The position numbers and the translations under genes were made by a program. A stretch of 64,000 nucleotides of DNA from Desulfosarcina ovata subsp. ovata (GTDB lineage: Bacteria > Desulfobacterota > Desulfobacteria > Desulfobacterales > Desulfosarcinaceae). Location: the NCBI RefSeq assembly GCF_009689005.1, contig NZ_AP021879.1:3472001-3536000 (forward strand), given 5' to 3'. Under the pieces are notes generated by a model. That model did no database searches, was not told where the DNA came from, and was given only the letters and a program-made list of their open reading frames with translations. Below are positions 36,243-45,061 of the stretch, piece by piece. Numbering within the stretch: the first letter of the stretch is position 1; the number at the start of each line of letters is the position of its first letter.

Positions 36243-36998
36243 TTACCGGATCTGGAACACCTGGCGCCACCGGTCGGTGCCGGTGGAAAGCAGCACGTCA
36301 TCGCGATTGATTCGCAGTACCACAATATCGTCAATGGATCCGCCCTCCTTGATCAGGCGGTTGTTGATGACCACAAACCGTTCGGACGCCTCCGGCGCCC
36401 ACACCAGGGCCTGCAAATCGATTCGCGGATCAACCCTGACGTCACCGTTGTCATCCGGCGATGGGGTCTTCGCTTCAGGGACAGGCTCCTGCGGGTCCAC
36501 ACGGGGAGCCGCTGATGAAACCGGCAGTGATGGGGGCTGGTTGCCGACCTTGGCCGGCAGTGGTGGTTTCTCCAATAGCTGGCGGGGTGGCATGATGGGT
36601 GGCTCTTTTTTCAAGACATCCCCGGGCTCTTCGGGAGGCTGGCTGTCCATCGGTCTGTCCAGTGGCGACTTCACCGGGGCCGTTTTCTTCGGTTCAGCGG
36701 GGGGAGCATGGTCCGCGAGCGGTCGGGCTGCCGGTTGTGCCGCTTCGGCCGGTCGCCTGGCTGGCTGGGTGGGTGTTTTCACTGCCACCGCCGGACCAGG
36801 GGTTGACCGTCGGCGAAGTTGCCAGAAAACCCCGGAAGCCAGAACCAGAACAAACACAACCGTTACCATCATCCAGCGCCGGTAGGACCGTCGGCAAGCG
36901 GATGTGGCGGCGGTGAGGGCCGGCCAAGGGGCGTTTCTATTTCCCGTGGCGCCGGATTCCTGCTCGGCCTTTTTCAATGCATCGAGAATAGAACTCAA
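36243..36998 (-). CDS. gspB: General secretion pathway protein B-like (GspB)
   Basis: The family start is SSILDALKKAE, which here follows a TTG at 36,998 with GGGAG upstream; this gives 251 residues. After a basic stretch comes one membrane helix (MMVTVVFVLVLASGVFW), a long proline-rich periplasmic linker, and the C-terminal GspB domain (LVWAPEASERFVVINNRLIK). GspB works with GspA to insert or assemble the type II secretin through peptidoglycan. gspA is directly upstream. Confidence 0.82.
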   Translation of the reverse strand: MSSILDALKKAEQESGATGNRNAPWPALTAATSACRRSYRRWMMVTVVFVLVLASGVFWQLRRRSTPGPAVAVKTPTQPARRPAEAAQPAARPLADHAPPAEPKKTAPVKSPLDRPMDSQPPEEPGDVLKKEPPIMPPRQLLEKPPLPAKVGNQPPSLPVSSAAPRVDPQEPVPEAKTPSPDDNGDVRVDPRIDLQALVWAPEASERFVVINNRLIKEGGSIDDIVVLRINRDDVLLSTGTDRWRQVFQIR

Positions 36999-37065
36999 AG
37001 GCGGCAGCTCCCTGTTTATTCTTCGTTTTCCGCATCGGGCGAAAGGTTGTCGGTCAATACGATCA

Positions 37066-38865
37066 TCAGTTCCCGTCACCCGCCGGACTGTCGGTAAGGT
37101 GCGGGGGCTTCAAGGACGGATCCTCATTGTAGAGTACGATTTTTGTCTGGGACCCGACCTTGCCATCCACCACCAGGCCGTTGCGATGCTGAATGGTCTC
37201 CACGGCCGCCCGGGTGGTTACATCGTAAGCCGGGGTCATTTCCGCGATGGCAAACCCCGTAGACTTGAGGTGCACTTTGAGGGCAAGAATCGCTTCGCCA
37301 GACGCGGTATCTGGAATGATACCCTGATAGTTGTGGAAATTTTTCCAGAAAATATGGGCCACACCGCTCCACAGCCCGTCCAGGGCATCCGGTGGTACCG
37401 TATGGATCGCCTCTCCATCGGAAAGCTGGAGGGATTCACTGTCTATGTGGACCAGCGCCATAAACCGGGGTCTGTGATCCTCGGGAACCAGTGTAACGAT
37501 GGCCGGCAGATTCAGTTTTCGAATGAGATCAAAATGGCCCGTAACCCGCAGCACCTGTAAGCCGCTGTGGGCCGCTGAAATCCGAAAGAACGTCTGGTTG
37601 TCTGCCGCGATCAAGGCTCCGCTCTGAAGGGGTTGCGGAGCGCCCCATTTTTCCAGAATCGCCCTCAGCGAGCGGGTCCGTGAAGCGACCGGATCCATAC
37701 CGGTGACCACTTCGGCAAACGGCTGCACCGCTAATGGGGTCGGTTCGGCAATCGGGAGTGTTTCGAGCGGTGTTTCAGGCGGCAGAGCCGGTGGTGATTC
37801 CACCGGCACAGGAATTTCCGGCGGAGCCTGGACCGGTTGCGGCGCGATCCGTGCTGGGGGTTTGGCCTGGGCCACGGCAGGCGAGGTGACCGCCGCCGGC
37901 GTATCGATTTTGTGATGAACCACAGCCGGCATCGAAAAAAAATTGGCGCCATTGAAAACGATCTGGCTGGCAACCAGGCCAGCCATCAGAAGGAGCAGCA
38001 CCACCAGGAGAGAGGTAATCAGCCCCTCCCGGCGGAATTGCGGTGGCTTGGAACGGCTGCGGCTGCTGTCCAGTTCGCGAATGGCCGTTTTGACGATCGC
38101 GTTGGTAATGCGGTGTTTGCCCTGGGTGAAGGCGGTCAGCAGGGCCCGGTCACAGGCAATGTTGATCAGCCGCGGCACCCCACCGGTATATTTGAAGATC
38201 GACCGGTACGCCGCGGCCGAGAAAGCCAGCCCCGGTTTGGGCGAAGCGATATGCAGGCGGTGGCGGATATACTCCCGGGTTTCTGCGGTACTCAGCGGGA
38301 TCAGGTGGCAACTCAGGGTAATGCGCTGATTCAGCTGCCGCAGGGCATCGGTTTCCAGAAGCGCACCCAGTTCCGGCTGGCCCACCAAAATAATTTGCAG
38401 CAGCTTGCTGGTGGTGGTCTCGAGGTTGGAGAGCAGGCGCAGTTGCTCGAGCACATCAGCGCTCAGGTTCTGGGCTTCATCGATCAGTAGGATGACCCGC
38501 TTGCCCTGGGTTTTTTTATCCAATAGAAAGGCGTTGAGCCGGTCGATGAGCTGTTTTGTCGATCCGGCGTCCGAATCGATGCCGAATTCGTCATTGACCG
38601 CTTTGAGCAGCTGCAGGGCGTCCAGTTTGGGATTGAAGATGTAGGCCGCCTCGGTATCCGCGTCCAGGTTTTCCAGGAACATGCGGCACAGGGTGGTCTT
38701 GCCGGTCCCCACCTCACCGGTGATTTCGACAAAGCCCTCCCCGTACCCAACGGCGTAATTGAGATGCGCCAGCACCTCTTCATGGACCCGCGAGAGATAA
38801 AGGTACGCCGGGTTGGGTACTAGCTTGAAAGGGCGTTCTTTGAAACCGAAAAAGCGATTGTACAT
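37066..38865 (-). CDS. gspA: GspA/ExeA-type AAA+ ATPase with peptidoglycan-binding domain
   Basis: Of 599 residues, 1-270 form an AAA_22-type ATPase (Walker A GEVGTGKTTLCR, Walker B RVILLIDEAQNL), followed by a membrane helix (LITSLLVVLLLLMAGLVASQ), a proline-rich periplasmic linker and a C-terminal peptidoglycan_binding_1 domain (PAYDVTTRAAVETIQHRNGL). This matches GspA, which couples cytoplasmic ATP use to secretin assembly at the cell wall. No other gsp gene lies in the window. Its C-terminus and gspB are separated by 67 bases. Confidence 0.9.
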   Translation of the reverse strand: MYNRFFGFKERPFKLVPNPAYLYLSRVHEEVLAHLNYAVGYGEGFVEITGEVGTGKTTLCRMFLENLDADTEAAYIFNPKLDALQLLKAVNDEFGIDSDAGSTKQLIDRLNAFLLDKKTQGKRVILLIDEAQNLSADVLEQLRLLSNLETTTSKLLQIILVGQPELGALLETDALRQLNQRITLSCHLIPLSTAETREYIRHRLHIASPKPGLAFSAAAYRSIFKYTGGVPRLINIACDRALLTAFTQGKHRITNAIVKTAIRELDSSRSRSKPPQFRREGLITSLLVVLLLLMAGLVASQIVFNGANFFSMPAVVHHKIDTPAAVTSPAVAQAKPPARIAPQPVQAPPEIPVPVESPPALPPETPLETLPIAEPTPLAVQPFAEVVTGMDPVASRTRSLRAILEKWGAPQPLQSGALIAADNQTFFRISAAHSGLQVLRVTGHFDLIRKLNLPAIVTLVPEDHRPRFMALVHIDSESLQLSDGEAIHTVPPDALDGLWSGVAHIFWKNFHNYQGIIPDTASGEAILALKVHLKSTGFAIAEMTPAYDVTTRAAVETIQHRNGLVVDGKVGSQTKIVLYNEDPSLKPPHLTDSPAGDGN

Positions 38866-38940
38866 GAATATTGCCAGCTTATTCGGGCTGGAGGATCCGC
38901 CCGTCGGGGGTTCGATAGCTGTTTTTATCAGCCCTTTGCC

Positions 38941-39795
38941 CTATTGGGCGATCCTGCTGTTACGATTCTGAATATATGCATTGCGAAAGGCCTCGTAAGG
39001 ATCCAGGGCCGCATTTTTCAATGCTTCGTAATCACCAATATGAAAAGAAGTGTCGTTGACGGTCCGGAGCCCGAACACCGCCGCACCGGTCGTGGTTGTG
39101 GTCAATTCTCCGGCATCCACCTGGATCAACTTTATGAAGGTGAGGGGGTTCAGTGCCCAATCGCCCACGCTTCCCACGGTGTCGCGCAGGGTGGAAGGCC
39201 CGAACAGTGGCCAGACAATGTAAAATCCATTGCCGGCATGGTAGAGCCCCAGGGTCTGGCCGAAATCCTCCGCAGGGGGAGTTAGTCCCGGATAGTTTTT
39301 GGCCGGATTGAACAGCCCCCCTACCCCATAGGTGGTGTTGACCATAAACCGGATGAACTCACCCTTGGCCGCCTCGTCTTTTCCCTGAAGCAGGCAGTTA
39401 ACGAAGCGCACCGGCGTCAGCAGATTGTAGAAAAAGTTCTTCACCCCCAGCCGTACCGGCGTGGGAAACACAGTGCGGTAACCGATGGCGACCGGCTTCA
39501 GAACCCAGAAGTACAATTTGTCATTGAAAGCGAACATCGCCCGATTGAACCCGACGATGGGATCGGCCACCGACTGGACGGCGTCATCATCCCCGGCAAA
39601 AGGGTCATTTGTCGAATCGTCAAACGGATCAAAGGGGTCAAAGGGGTCAAAGGGAACCGCTTCCGCCGCGCTTTCGTCACCCGTGGGAGCGGCCAAGGTC
39701 GCCGGGGAGGCGGCCCAGGTAAGACCATGCCCCAGTATGCAGAGCAGCAGAGCCAACAATGGCAGTTGGTTTTTCATTTTCATCGTTTGCCTCAT
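38941..39795 (-). CDS. mlaA: MlaA (VacJ) outer-membrane phospholipid-transport protein
   Basis: The mature part from DPIVGFNRAMFAFNDKLYFW to the end is a typical MlaA: it pulls mislocalised phospholipids from the outer leaflet and hands them to MlaC. The signal peptide is plain (MKNQLPLLALLLCILGHG); the only Cys is not in a convincing lipobox. An unusual acidic linker with three DPF repeats, coded by 9-base tandem repeats at about 39,628-39,660, precedes the domain. It is the last gene of the mla cluster. ATG 39,777 (MKNQ...) is a likely start, as the upstream MRQTMK has no clearer site. Confidence 0.9.
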   Translation of the reverse strand: MRQTMKMKNQLPLLALLLCILGHGLTWAASPATLAAPTGDESAAEAVPFDPFDPFDPFDDSTNDPFAGDDDAVQSVADPIVGFNRAMFAFNDKLYFWVLKPVAIGYRTVFPTPVRLGVKNFFYNLLTPVRFVNCLLQGKDEAAKGEFIRFMVNTTYGVGGLFNPAKNYPGLTPPAEDFGQTLGLYHAGNGFYIVWPLFGPSTLRDTVGSVGDWALNPLTFIKLIQVDAGELTTTTTGAAVFGLRTVNDTSFHIGDYEALKNAALDPYEAFRNAYIQNRNSRIAQ

Positions 39796-39804
39796 CCGTT
39801 CAAA

Positions 39805-40434
39805 TTACCCGTTTTCCGCCAAGCGCTGATTCTGTTGGGCCAGCTTCTCGTTGAGCATCTGGATAAGGGCCGCCGGCTTGTCCTTTTTCAGGATGCTGGC
39901 AAACTGGGTGCGATAATTCTTGACCAGGCTGACGCCCTCCACGATGATGTCGTACACTTTCCACAGGTCGGCACCATCCTTAAACATACGGTAGTTGACC
40001 GGGATTTCAGCGGTTTCTCTCAACACCTGCGTTTTGACTTCCGCATAGGCGTCCGAGTAGAAATCCTGATTGAGGTAAACGATTTTTTCATTGTGGTACT
40101 CGCCCTGGATTTTATCGATATAGGTATTGGCCAGAAACTGGGCGAAGACATCGGTGAAGGCGGTTTTTTCCGCATCGCTGAAATCTCTCCAGTTGCGGGC
40201 CACGGTCCGTTTGGAGATCTCGACGAAATCGAACATGGGCTTGACGATTTTCCAGATCTCATCCCGCTGGGCCGCTTTGGTTCCCGGTTCCTTGTACTGG
40301 GGATCGTTGAGAATCACCATCAGAGCATCGATGGGCGTCCGGATGGTTTCCATGGGATCCGTGGATCCAGCCATGCACGGAACAACGGTCAGAAAAACAA
40401 GCGTCAGAATGCTGGCAATGGTTTTGGCAATCAT
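39805..40434 (-). CDS. mlaC: MlaC periplasmic phospholipid carrier
   Basis: The 209-residue protein has a signal peptide (to CMAGS) and the MlaC/Ttg2D fold (WKIVKPMFDFVEISKRTVAR; YRMFKDGADLWKVYDIIVEG). It carries phospholipid between MlaA and the MlaFED complex. It is 9 bases upstream of mlaA and is separated from mlaD by a repeat element. Confidence 0.92.
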   Translation of the reverse strand: MIAKTIASILTLVFLTVVPCMAGSTDPMETIRTPIDALMVILNDPQYKEPGTKAAQRDEIWKIVKPMFDFVEISKRTVARNWRDFSDAEKTAFTDVFAQFLANTYIDKIQGEYHNEKIVYLNQDFYSDAYAEVKTQVLRETAEIPVNYRMFKDGADLWKVYDIIVEGVSLVKNYRTQFASILKKDKPAALIQMLNEKLAQQNQRLAENG

Positions 40435-40452
40435 ATTTCCTCCACGAAGGTT

Positions 40453-40576
40453 GACGGATTCGTAAAAAGCCCGATATCGGCGTTACGCTTCATCCTTCGT
40501 CACTGCGGAGTACGATTAGTACGCCTCATTCCTCAGGATTCGCAAGCCTTGATCTCGGGCTTTTTTCGAATCCGTC
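40453..40576. repeat. Palindromic REP/MITE-like element between mlaD and mlaC
   Basis: Terminal arms of 22 bases (40,453-40,474 and 40,555-40,576) pair with one mismatch; the central 80 bases resemble those of the element at 34,611. It splits the mla operon without touching a gene, and may act as a partial terminator or RNA processing site. Confidence 0.7.
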
Positions 40577-40701
40577 TGAACGGAGATTTTTTACGAGACC
40601 ATCAAGGTTGGTTTTTTTGACCTTCGGCACTCCCTGTCCACATCTTTAGACACGAAAAAAAATATCGCCTTATTCAGGATCGTTAGCCATTCACGAGGGC
40701 A

Positions 40702-41154
40702 TCAGTTCCCCGCATCGCCGAAGACATATTTGCTCACCAACTCCTCAATGTCCAATGCCGACTCGGTTTCGATGATCATGTCTCCGGATTTGAGCACCCG
40801 GTCCGACCCTCCCGGCGTCATTTTGATGTACTTATCGCCGATCAGGCCGGAGGTCTTCACCGAAGCAATGACGTCATCGGTAAGGATGATCCCTTTCCTG
40901 ATTTTCATGCGAACGATGGCCACTTGCCGCTCATTGTCAAGATCAATACCCGCCACCTGACCGATCTCCACACCGGCCATGTCTACCTGGGCACCGGGTT
41001 TCAGCCCCGATACCGAGTCGAAACGTGCGTCAAGCATATAGTAATCATCGCCGAACCACTCCATTTTGCCAAGCTTGATGGCCATGTAGGCCACACAGAG
41101 CAGGCCGATGAGCACAAATATCCCAACCGATGTCTCAACCGATGTCTTTTTCAT
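40702..41154 (-). CDS. mlaD: MlaD, MCE-domain protein
   Basis: The 150-residue protein has one N-terminal membrane helix (VGIFVLIGLLCVAYMAIKLG) and a single MCE domain (LKPGAQVDMAGVEIGQVAGI; DKYIKMTPGGSD). It forms the periplasmic hexameric ring of the MlaFEDB lipid transporter. mlaF lies 43 bases upstream. Confidence 0.93.
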   Translation of the reverse strand: MKKTSVETSVGIFVLIGLLCVAYMAIKLGKMEWFGDDYYMLDARFDSVSGLKPGAQVDMAGVEIGQVAGIDLDNERQVAIVRMKIRKGIILTDDVIASVKTSGLIGDKYIKMTPGGSDRVLKSGDMIIETESALDIEELVSKYVFGDAGN

Positions 41155-41197
41155 CTTTCCTCCGCGACCGATCCTGAATGCGGAACGATCGTTCTGC

Positions 41198-41968
41198 CTA
41201 CAGTTCGTTTAGCGCGCTTTGCAAGTTTTCGGGAACCTGGCCCCGGATAAACTGACGAATCACCGGTTCGCGGCTTTCCTGGATCTCTTCCGGCCCGCCC
41301 TGGAAAATAATCCGGCCCTGGTCCAGCATGGCGATTCGCTGGGAAATGTAGAATACATCAGGAATTTCATGGCTGACCATCACTCCGGTAAATCCGTATG
41401 TTTTCTGGTATTGGACAATCATGGCGTGGGCCGCATTTTTACGAATGGGGTCCAGTCCCGTGGTCGGTTCGTCAAAGAGCACGATTTCCGGGTCGGTCAC
41501 CAGGGCCCGCGCCATGGCCACCCGCTTTTTCATGCCCCCGGAAAGCTGCGACGGATAGCGTGCCTCGATGCCGGCCAGGTCCAGTTGGGTCAACTTTTCG
41601 TGGACCCGCTCCTCGATTTCGTGAAACGGCACCCGGCCCTTTTCCTTCAGTGGCAGAGCCACATTTTCATAGACGGTCATGGAATCGAACAGGGCGTTTC
41701 CCTGAAACATGTAGCTGAATTTCATTTTCACGGCCTTGCGCTCGGCAGGCGCCATCTGGTGGATGGCGCGGCCCTCGAACCGAATCTCGCCGGCATCCGG
41801 TGCCAACAGGCCGATGATGTGCTTGAGCAGGACGCTTTTGCCGATTCCGCTTTTACCGATAATGGTGGTCACCTCCCCCCGATAAATGGACAGGTCGACC
41901 CCTTTTAACACGGCATTGTCGCCAAAGCTCTTGAATACCCCCTCAAATTCGATCAGCGGTTCGGTCAT
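41198..41968 (-). CDS. mlaF: MlaF, ATP-binding protein of the phospholipid ABC transporter
   Basis: The 256-residue protein has Walker A GKSGIGKSVLLKHI, signature LSGGMKKRVAMARAL, Walker B IVLFDEPTTGLDP and an H-loop in VMVSHEIPDV. The GKSGIGKS P-loop is typical of MlaF. It powers lipid movement through MlaE and MlaD. Confidence 0.93.
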   Translation of the reverse strand: MTEPLIEFEGVFKSFGDNAVLKGVDLSIYRGEVTTIIGKSGIGKSVLLKHIIGLLAPDAGEIRFEGRAIHQMAPAERKAVKMKFSYMFQGNALFDSMTVYENVALPLKEKGRVPFHEIEERVHEKLTQLDLAGIEARYPSQLSGGMKKRVAMARALVTDPEIVLFDEPTTGLDPIRKNAAHAMIVQYQKTYGFTGVMVSHEIPDVFYISQRIAMLDQGRIIFQGGPEEIQESREPVIRQFIRGQVPENLQSALNEL

Positions 41969-41975
41969 GATTCTC

Positions 41976-42782
41976 TCACAGCAGAAACGAGGTCAGTACA
42001 TAGTCGGCCACCAGAATCATCACGCAAGAGATCACCACCGCCGATGTGGTGGAAAGACTGACCCCTTTGGCGCCAAACCCCTCTTTGCGCAAATGGGTGG
42101 TGTAACCCTGAAAGCAACAGATAGTGGCCACGATGGCGGCAAAACAGAAGGCCTTGATGAAACCGCCGTTGATATCTTCCATCAGCACACTGGATTCGAC
42201 TCGGCTGAAATAGAGCCCCGAATTGATGCCCAGCAGCAGCGATCCGGTCAGATAGCCTCCGATAATTCCCACCACATCGAAAATGGCCGTCAGAAAGGGA
42301 AAGCTGATCAGGGCGGCTCCCAGGCGGGGGCTGAACAGGAAACGCACCGGATTGATGTCCATGGTTTCCAGGGCATCGATTTGCTCGGAGATACGCATGA
42401 TGCCGATCTCGGCTGCCATGGCCGATCCGGCCCGGGCCACCACCATGATCGCGGTCAGCACCGGCCCCATTTCCCGAATCAGGCTCAGGGCCACGGCGGC
42501 CCCCAGCACGCCTTCGGAGCCGAACTTGACCAGGGTATAGTATCCCTGCAGCCCCAGTACCATTCCGGTGAAGGCTCCGGTGAGGCAGACCACGAAGACC
42601 GATTTCATGCCGATGAAATAGACCTGATCGATAATTTTTTCGGCCTGGATGGGAACGGAAAAAAGATGCAGGACACCACGGAAAAAGAAAATTGCCACCC
42701 GCCCCAGTTCCTGAACGGGGGCAATGGCCATGCGGCCCAATCCAGCCAGGAACGTTTCGATTGTCGGAAGCTGCGCCATCAC
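41976..42782 (-). CDS. mlaE: MlaE, permease of the phospholipid ABC transporter
   Basis: The 268-residue protein has about five membrane segments and the MlaE signature ALSLIREMGPVLTAIMVVAR. It starts the minus-strand cluster mlaE-F-D-C-A and is 7 bases from mlaF. No mlaB (STAS) gene is present here. Confidence 0.93.
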   Translation of the reverse strand: MMAQLPTIETFLAGLGRMAIAPVQELGRVAIFFFRGVLHLFSVPIQAEKIIDQVYFIGMKSVFVVCLTGAFTGMVLGLQGYYTLVKFGSEGVLGAAVALSLIREMGPVLTAIMVVARAGSAMAAEIGIMRISEQIDALETMDINPVRFLFSPRLGAALISFPFLTAIFDVVGIIGGYLTGSLLLGINSGLYFSRVESSVLMEDINGGFIKAFCFAAIVATICCFQGYTTHLRKEGFGAKGVSLSTTSAVVISCVMILVADYVLTSFLL

Positions 42783-43114
42783 ATCGTCACCGCGCTTTGC
42801 AGAAAAAAGGAAAGTGCCTTAAAATGCCTGTCAGGACAGGGGCATTAACAAAAAGCCTAAAATTGTCAACCGGTTCGGTTCGTATGCAATGGTTAATAGA
42901 AATAGCTGAAGTCGCGGACAAAGTAAAGCACAGATGGAAATCGCCGAGTTCCGGTAATCCGTTGCCGCCCTATTGGCATGATGGCCCCATGAGGATCGGC
43001 CGTGGTCCATGCACACCGAATTTTGAGCTTTTGTTCGCCCCCCTTGACTTCACCTTATGCTTTGCCTACGATGATTGCCATCGTTGCCTTAACACCCGAC
43101 CAAAGGAGATTTCC
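42783..43114. other. Divergent intergenic region between mlaE and a plus-strand gene
   Basis: The region should hold the promoters of both genes. An open plus-strand frame extends upstream from 43,115 to 42,692, but it overlaps mlaE, lacks a ribosome site and is GC-rich chance coding. Confidence 0.5.
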
Positions 43115-43861
43115 ATGGCCAAACCTGTTGCGACCATCGATGACCTTGACCAGACCCAGACTGCCCGCCTGGTGATGGATGTCCTGCATCGTACCATCGT
43201 CCATTACGCCCTCTGGTTCACCGAAATCCGCCACCAGATGGGGCCTGAAAAAGCCCTGGAATGCCTATCCACCGCATCGGAACGAAGCATCGGCATCCAA
43301 CTCAAGCGCCTGGGAAAAATCCTGGGTTTCGACCTGCAGGATGGTATCCCCACACCGCTCTTGAACATGGAAAAAAAGGATCTGTCGGCCCTTCTCGATG
43401 GGGCGGCCATCAACTGGCTGGCCAATGACGGGGTGTGGTTTCAGTCGGTTGAATTCACCAACGGTATGAACGATGCCAAGCGCTGCAACGACTCCAGCTG
43501 GGCGCACTTTTCGCCGTTCGAGGCATGGTCCGTCCGTCGGTTCCTGGACCTCGGTGACCGGCCGGGCCTGGAAGGGCTGAAAAAAGCCCTCAACTTTCGT
43601 GTTTATGCCCGCATCAACGTGCAGTCTTTTGAAGATGATGGCCCTGACGCCTTCATTTTCCGGATGAACGACTGCCGGGTTCAGGCCGCCCGCAAAAACA
43701 AGAACCTGGATGATTACCCCTGCAAGTCCGGAGGACTGGTCGAATACACCTATTTTGCACAGTCCATTGATCCGCGGATCGAAACCGAATGCATCGGCTG
43801 TCCCCCGGACGCCCACCCGGATGAGTGGTACTGCGCCTGGCGGTTTTCGTTGAAAAAATAG
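43115..43861 (+). CDS. Cytosolic protein of an uncharacterised Cys-rich family (DUF6125-like)
   Basis: The ATG at 43,115 follows AAAGGAG, giving 248 residues. The N-terminal half is helical (MDVLHRTIVHYALWFTEIRH), the C-terminal half contains conserved-looking Cys (DDYPCKSGGL, TECIGCPPDAHP, EWYCAWRF). It resembles soluble proteins common in Desulfobacterota that I recall as DUF6125; the function is unknown. The Cys pattern could bind a metal or cluster. It is monocistronic. Confidence 0.6.
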   Translation: MAKPVATIDDLDQTQTARLVMDVLHRTIVHYALWFTEIRHQMGPEKALECLSTASERSIGIQLKRLGKILGFDLQDGIPTPLLNMEKKDLSALLDGAAINWLANDGVWFQSVEFTNGMNDAKRCNDSSWAHFSPFEAWSVRRFLDLGDRPGLEGLKKALNFRVYARINVQSFEDDGPDAFIFRMNDCRVQAARKNKNLDDYPCKSGGLVEYTYFAQSIDPRIETECIGCPPDAHPDEWYCAWRFSLKK

Positions 43862-44311
43862 GACCCCTTCCCGAAGAATGTTCACCCGGAAACCGGCAAC
43901 GCGGTCGGGTTCCGGGTGGGCCCGGAGTGATACTGCGCCGCGAAAATCCCCCTGTCCCATCGACAGACGATTGAAAAAGGCCGCGCCAACCTTCCTGCAA
44001 CATCCTGCGAGCCATGATCGTGCTCATCCCTGAAATCCGCAGACCGATAAATGCCGTCCACCTGGCTCCGGGAAGAGTGAATCTGTTCTAATGCTAACTC
44101 ACTGAAATGATAGATTCGCTTTATATTTCACAGGCATGTAAAATCAATGGGTTACAAATAGAACAAATTTACCCTGTGGTTCCGGGGGACCGGTATTGAC
44201 TTTTTTGACACTTTTATTTAATCACAAATTTGATCAAATATTTTGTATATGAAATCTCGGGGCTGCCCGACAACCCCGTCGCCTTGTTTCTATTGGACAG
44301 GAAGAAAAACA
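43862..44311. other. Intergenic region upstream of the GntR regulator
   Basis: A stable hairpin (CACCCGGA / TCCGGGTG, about 43,883-43,917) without T-run follows the upstream gene. The last 110 bases are AT-rich, with TTGACA at 44,205-44,210. Nothing else coding is supported. Confidence 0.4.
44228..44239 (+). promoter_or_regulatory. Palindrome ATTTGATCAAAT, likely operator of the GntR gene
   Basis: This is a perfect 12-bp palindrome located 18 bases after TTGACA and about 72 bases before the GntR start codon. FCD-type GntR regulators bind short AT-flanked palindromes in their own promoters, so autoregulation is likely. Confidence 0.45.
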
Positions 44312-45007
44312 ATGGCCACCGCGAAACCAACCGCCAAGTCCGATACCGGTCACACCCGTAAGGCATACCAGGGCATCCGGCAGATGCTTTTCCATAACGA
44401 AATCGCACCGGGGCAGAAAATCGCCTACCGGGATCTGGCTGAGCGCTTGGGAATGAGCCAGACGCCGGTCATTCAGGCGCTGAAATGGCTTGAGTTTCAG
44501 GGGCTTGTTCGTCATGAACGCCACCGCGGGTATTATACCGAACCGATCAGCACCCAGGAGGTGGAGGAAATTTACGAATTTCGGGAACAGATCGAGCTGG
44601 CCCTTCTCGCCCGAACCATGCAGAACATGGACAAGACGGCGATCAAAATGCTCGAATCGTCGCTGGACGCCCACCTGAAAGCCTCCCGCGAGGTTTATCT
44701 GCACGATCGTCTGCTCAAGGACATGGAGTTTCATCTGACCCTGGCCTCGCTCTCCGGCAACCAGGTTCAGCAGCAGATCCTGCGCCTCCTGTTTGACCGG
44801 CTGTATCTCAAGTACGGTGGCAACATCCTTTTTTCAACATCCATGGACAAAGCCGATATGGCCCACAAGGAACTGTTTGCCCATATTCGTGAAGGCAATC
44901 TGGCCGGCGCAAAAACGGTCCTCTCCAAGCACATCAGAAATGTAAAAAAACATGTTCTCAACGGCCTTGAGCGCCTGACCCGGGAAAAGGTAAAGACCGG
45001 ATTCTGA
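44312..45007 (+). CDS. GntR-family regulator, FadR/FCD subfamily
   Basis: The ATG at 44,312 follows GGAAG, giving 231 residues. A winged helix occupies about 15-80 (AYRDLAERLGMSQTPVIQAL, then EFQGLVRHERHRGYY); an all-helical FCD domain follows, with the metal or ligand residues spread over EFREQIELAL, DMEFHLTLA and HKELFAHI. These proteins sense small carboxylic or acyl ligands. The next gene, a giant dehydratase activase on the same strand, is a possible target. Confidence 0.85.
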   Translation: MATAKPTAKSDTGHTRKAYQGIRQMLFHNEIAPGQKIAYRDLAERLGMSQTPVIQALKWLEFQGLVRHERHRGYYTEPISTQEVEEIYEFREQIELALLARTMQNMDKTAIKMLESSLDAHLKASREVYLHDRLLKDMEFHLTLASLSGNQVQQQILRLLFDRLYLKYGGNILFSTSMDKADMAHKELFAHIREGNLAGAKTVLSKHIRNVKKHVLNGLERLTREKVKTGF

Positions 45008-45061
45008 TTGCCGGTCGCACCGTAACCAACACATTGACAGAAATCGCCTTATTATGGTTGA

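Noticed and set aside
42692..43114. Long N-terminal extension of the Cys-rich protein at 43,115
   Set aside because: It overlaps mlaE on the other strand, has no ribosome site, and a strong AAAAGGAG-type site marks the later ATG.
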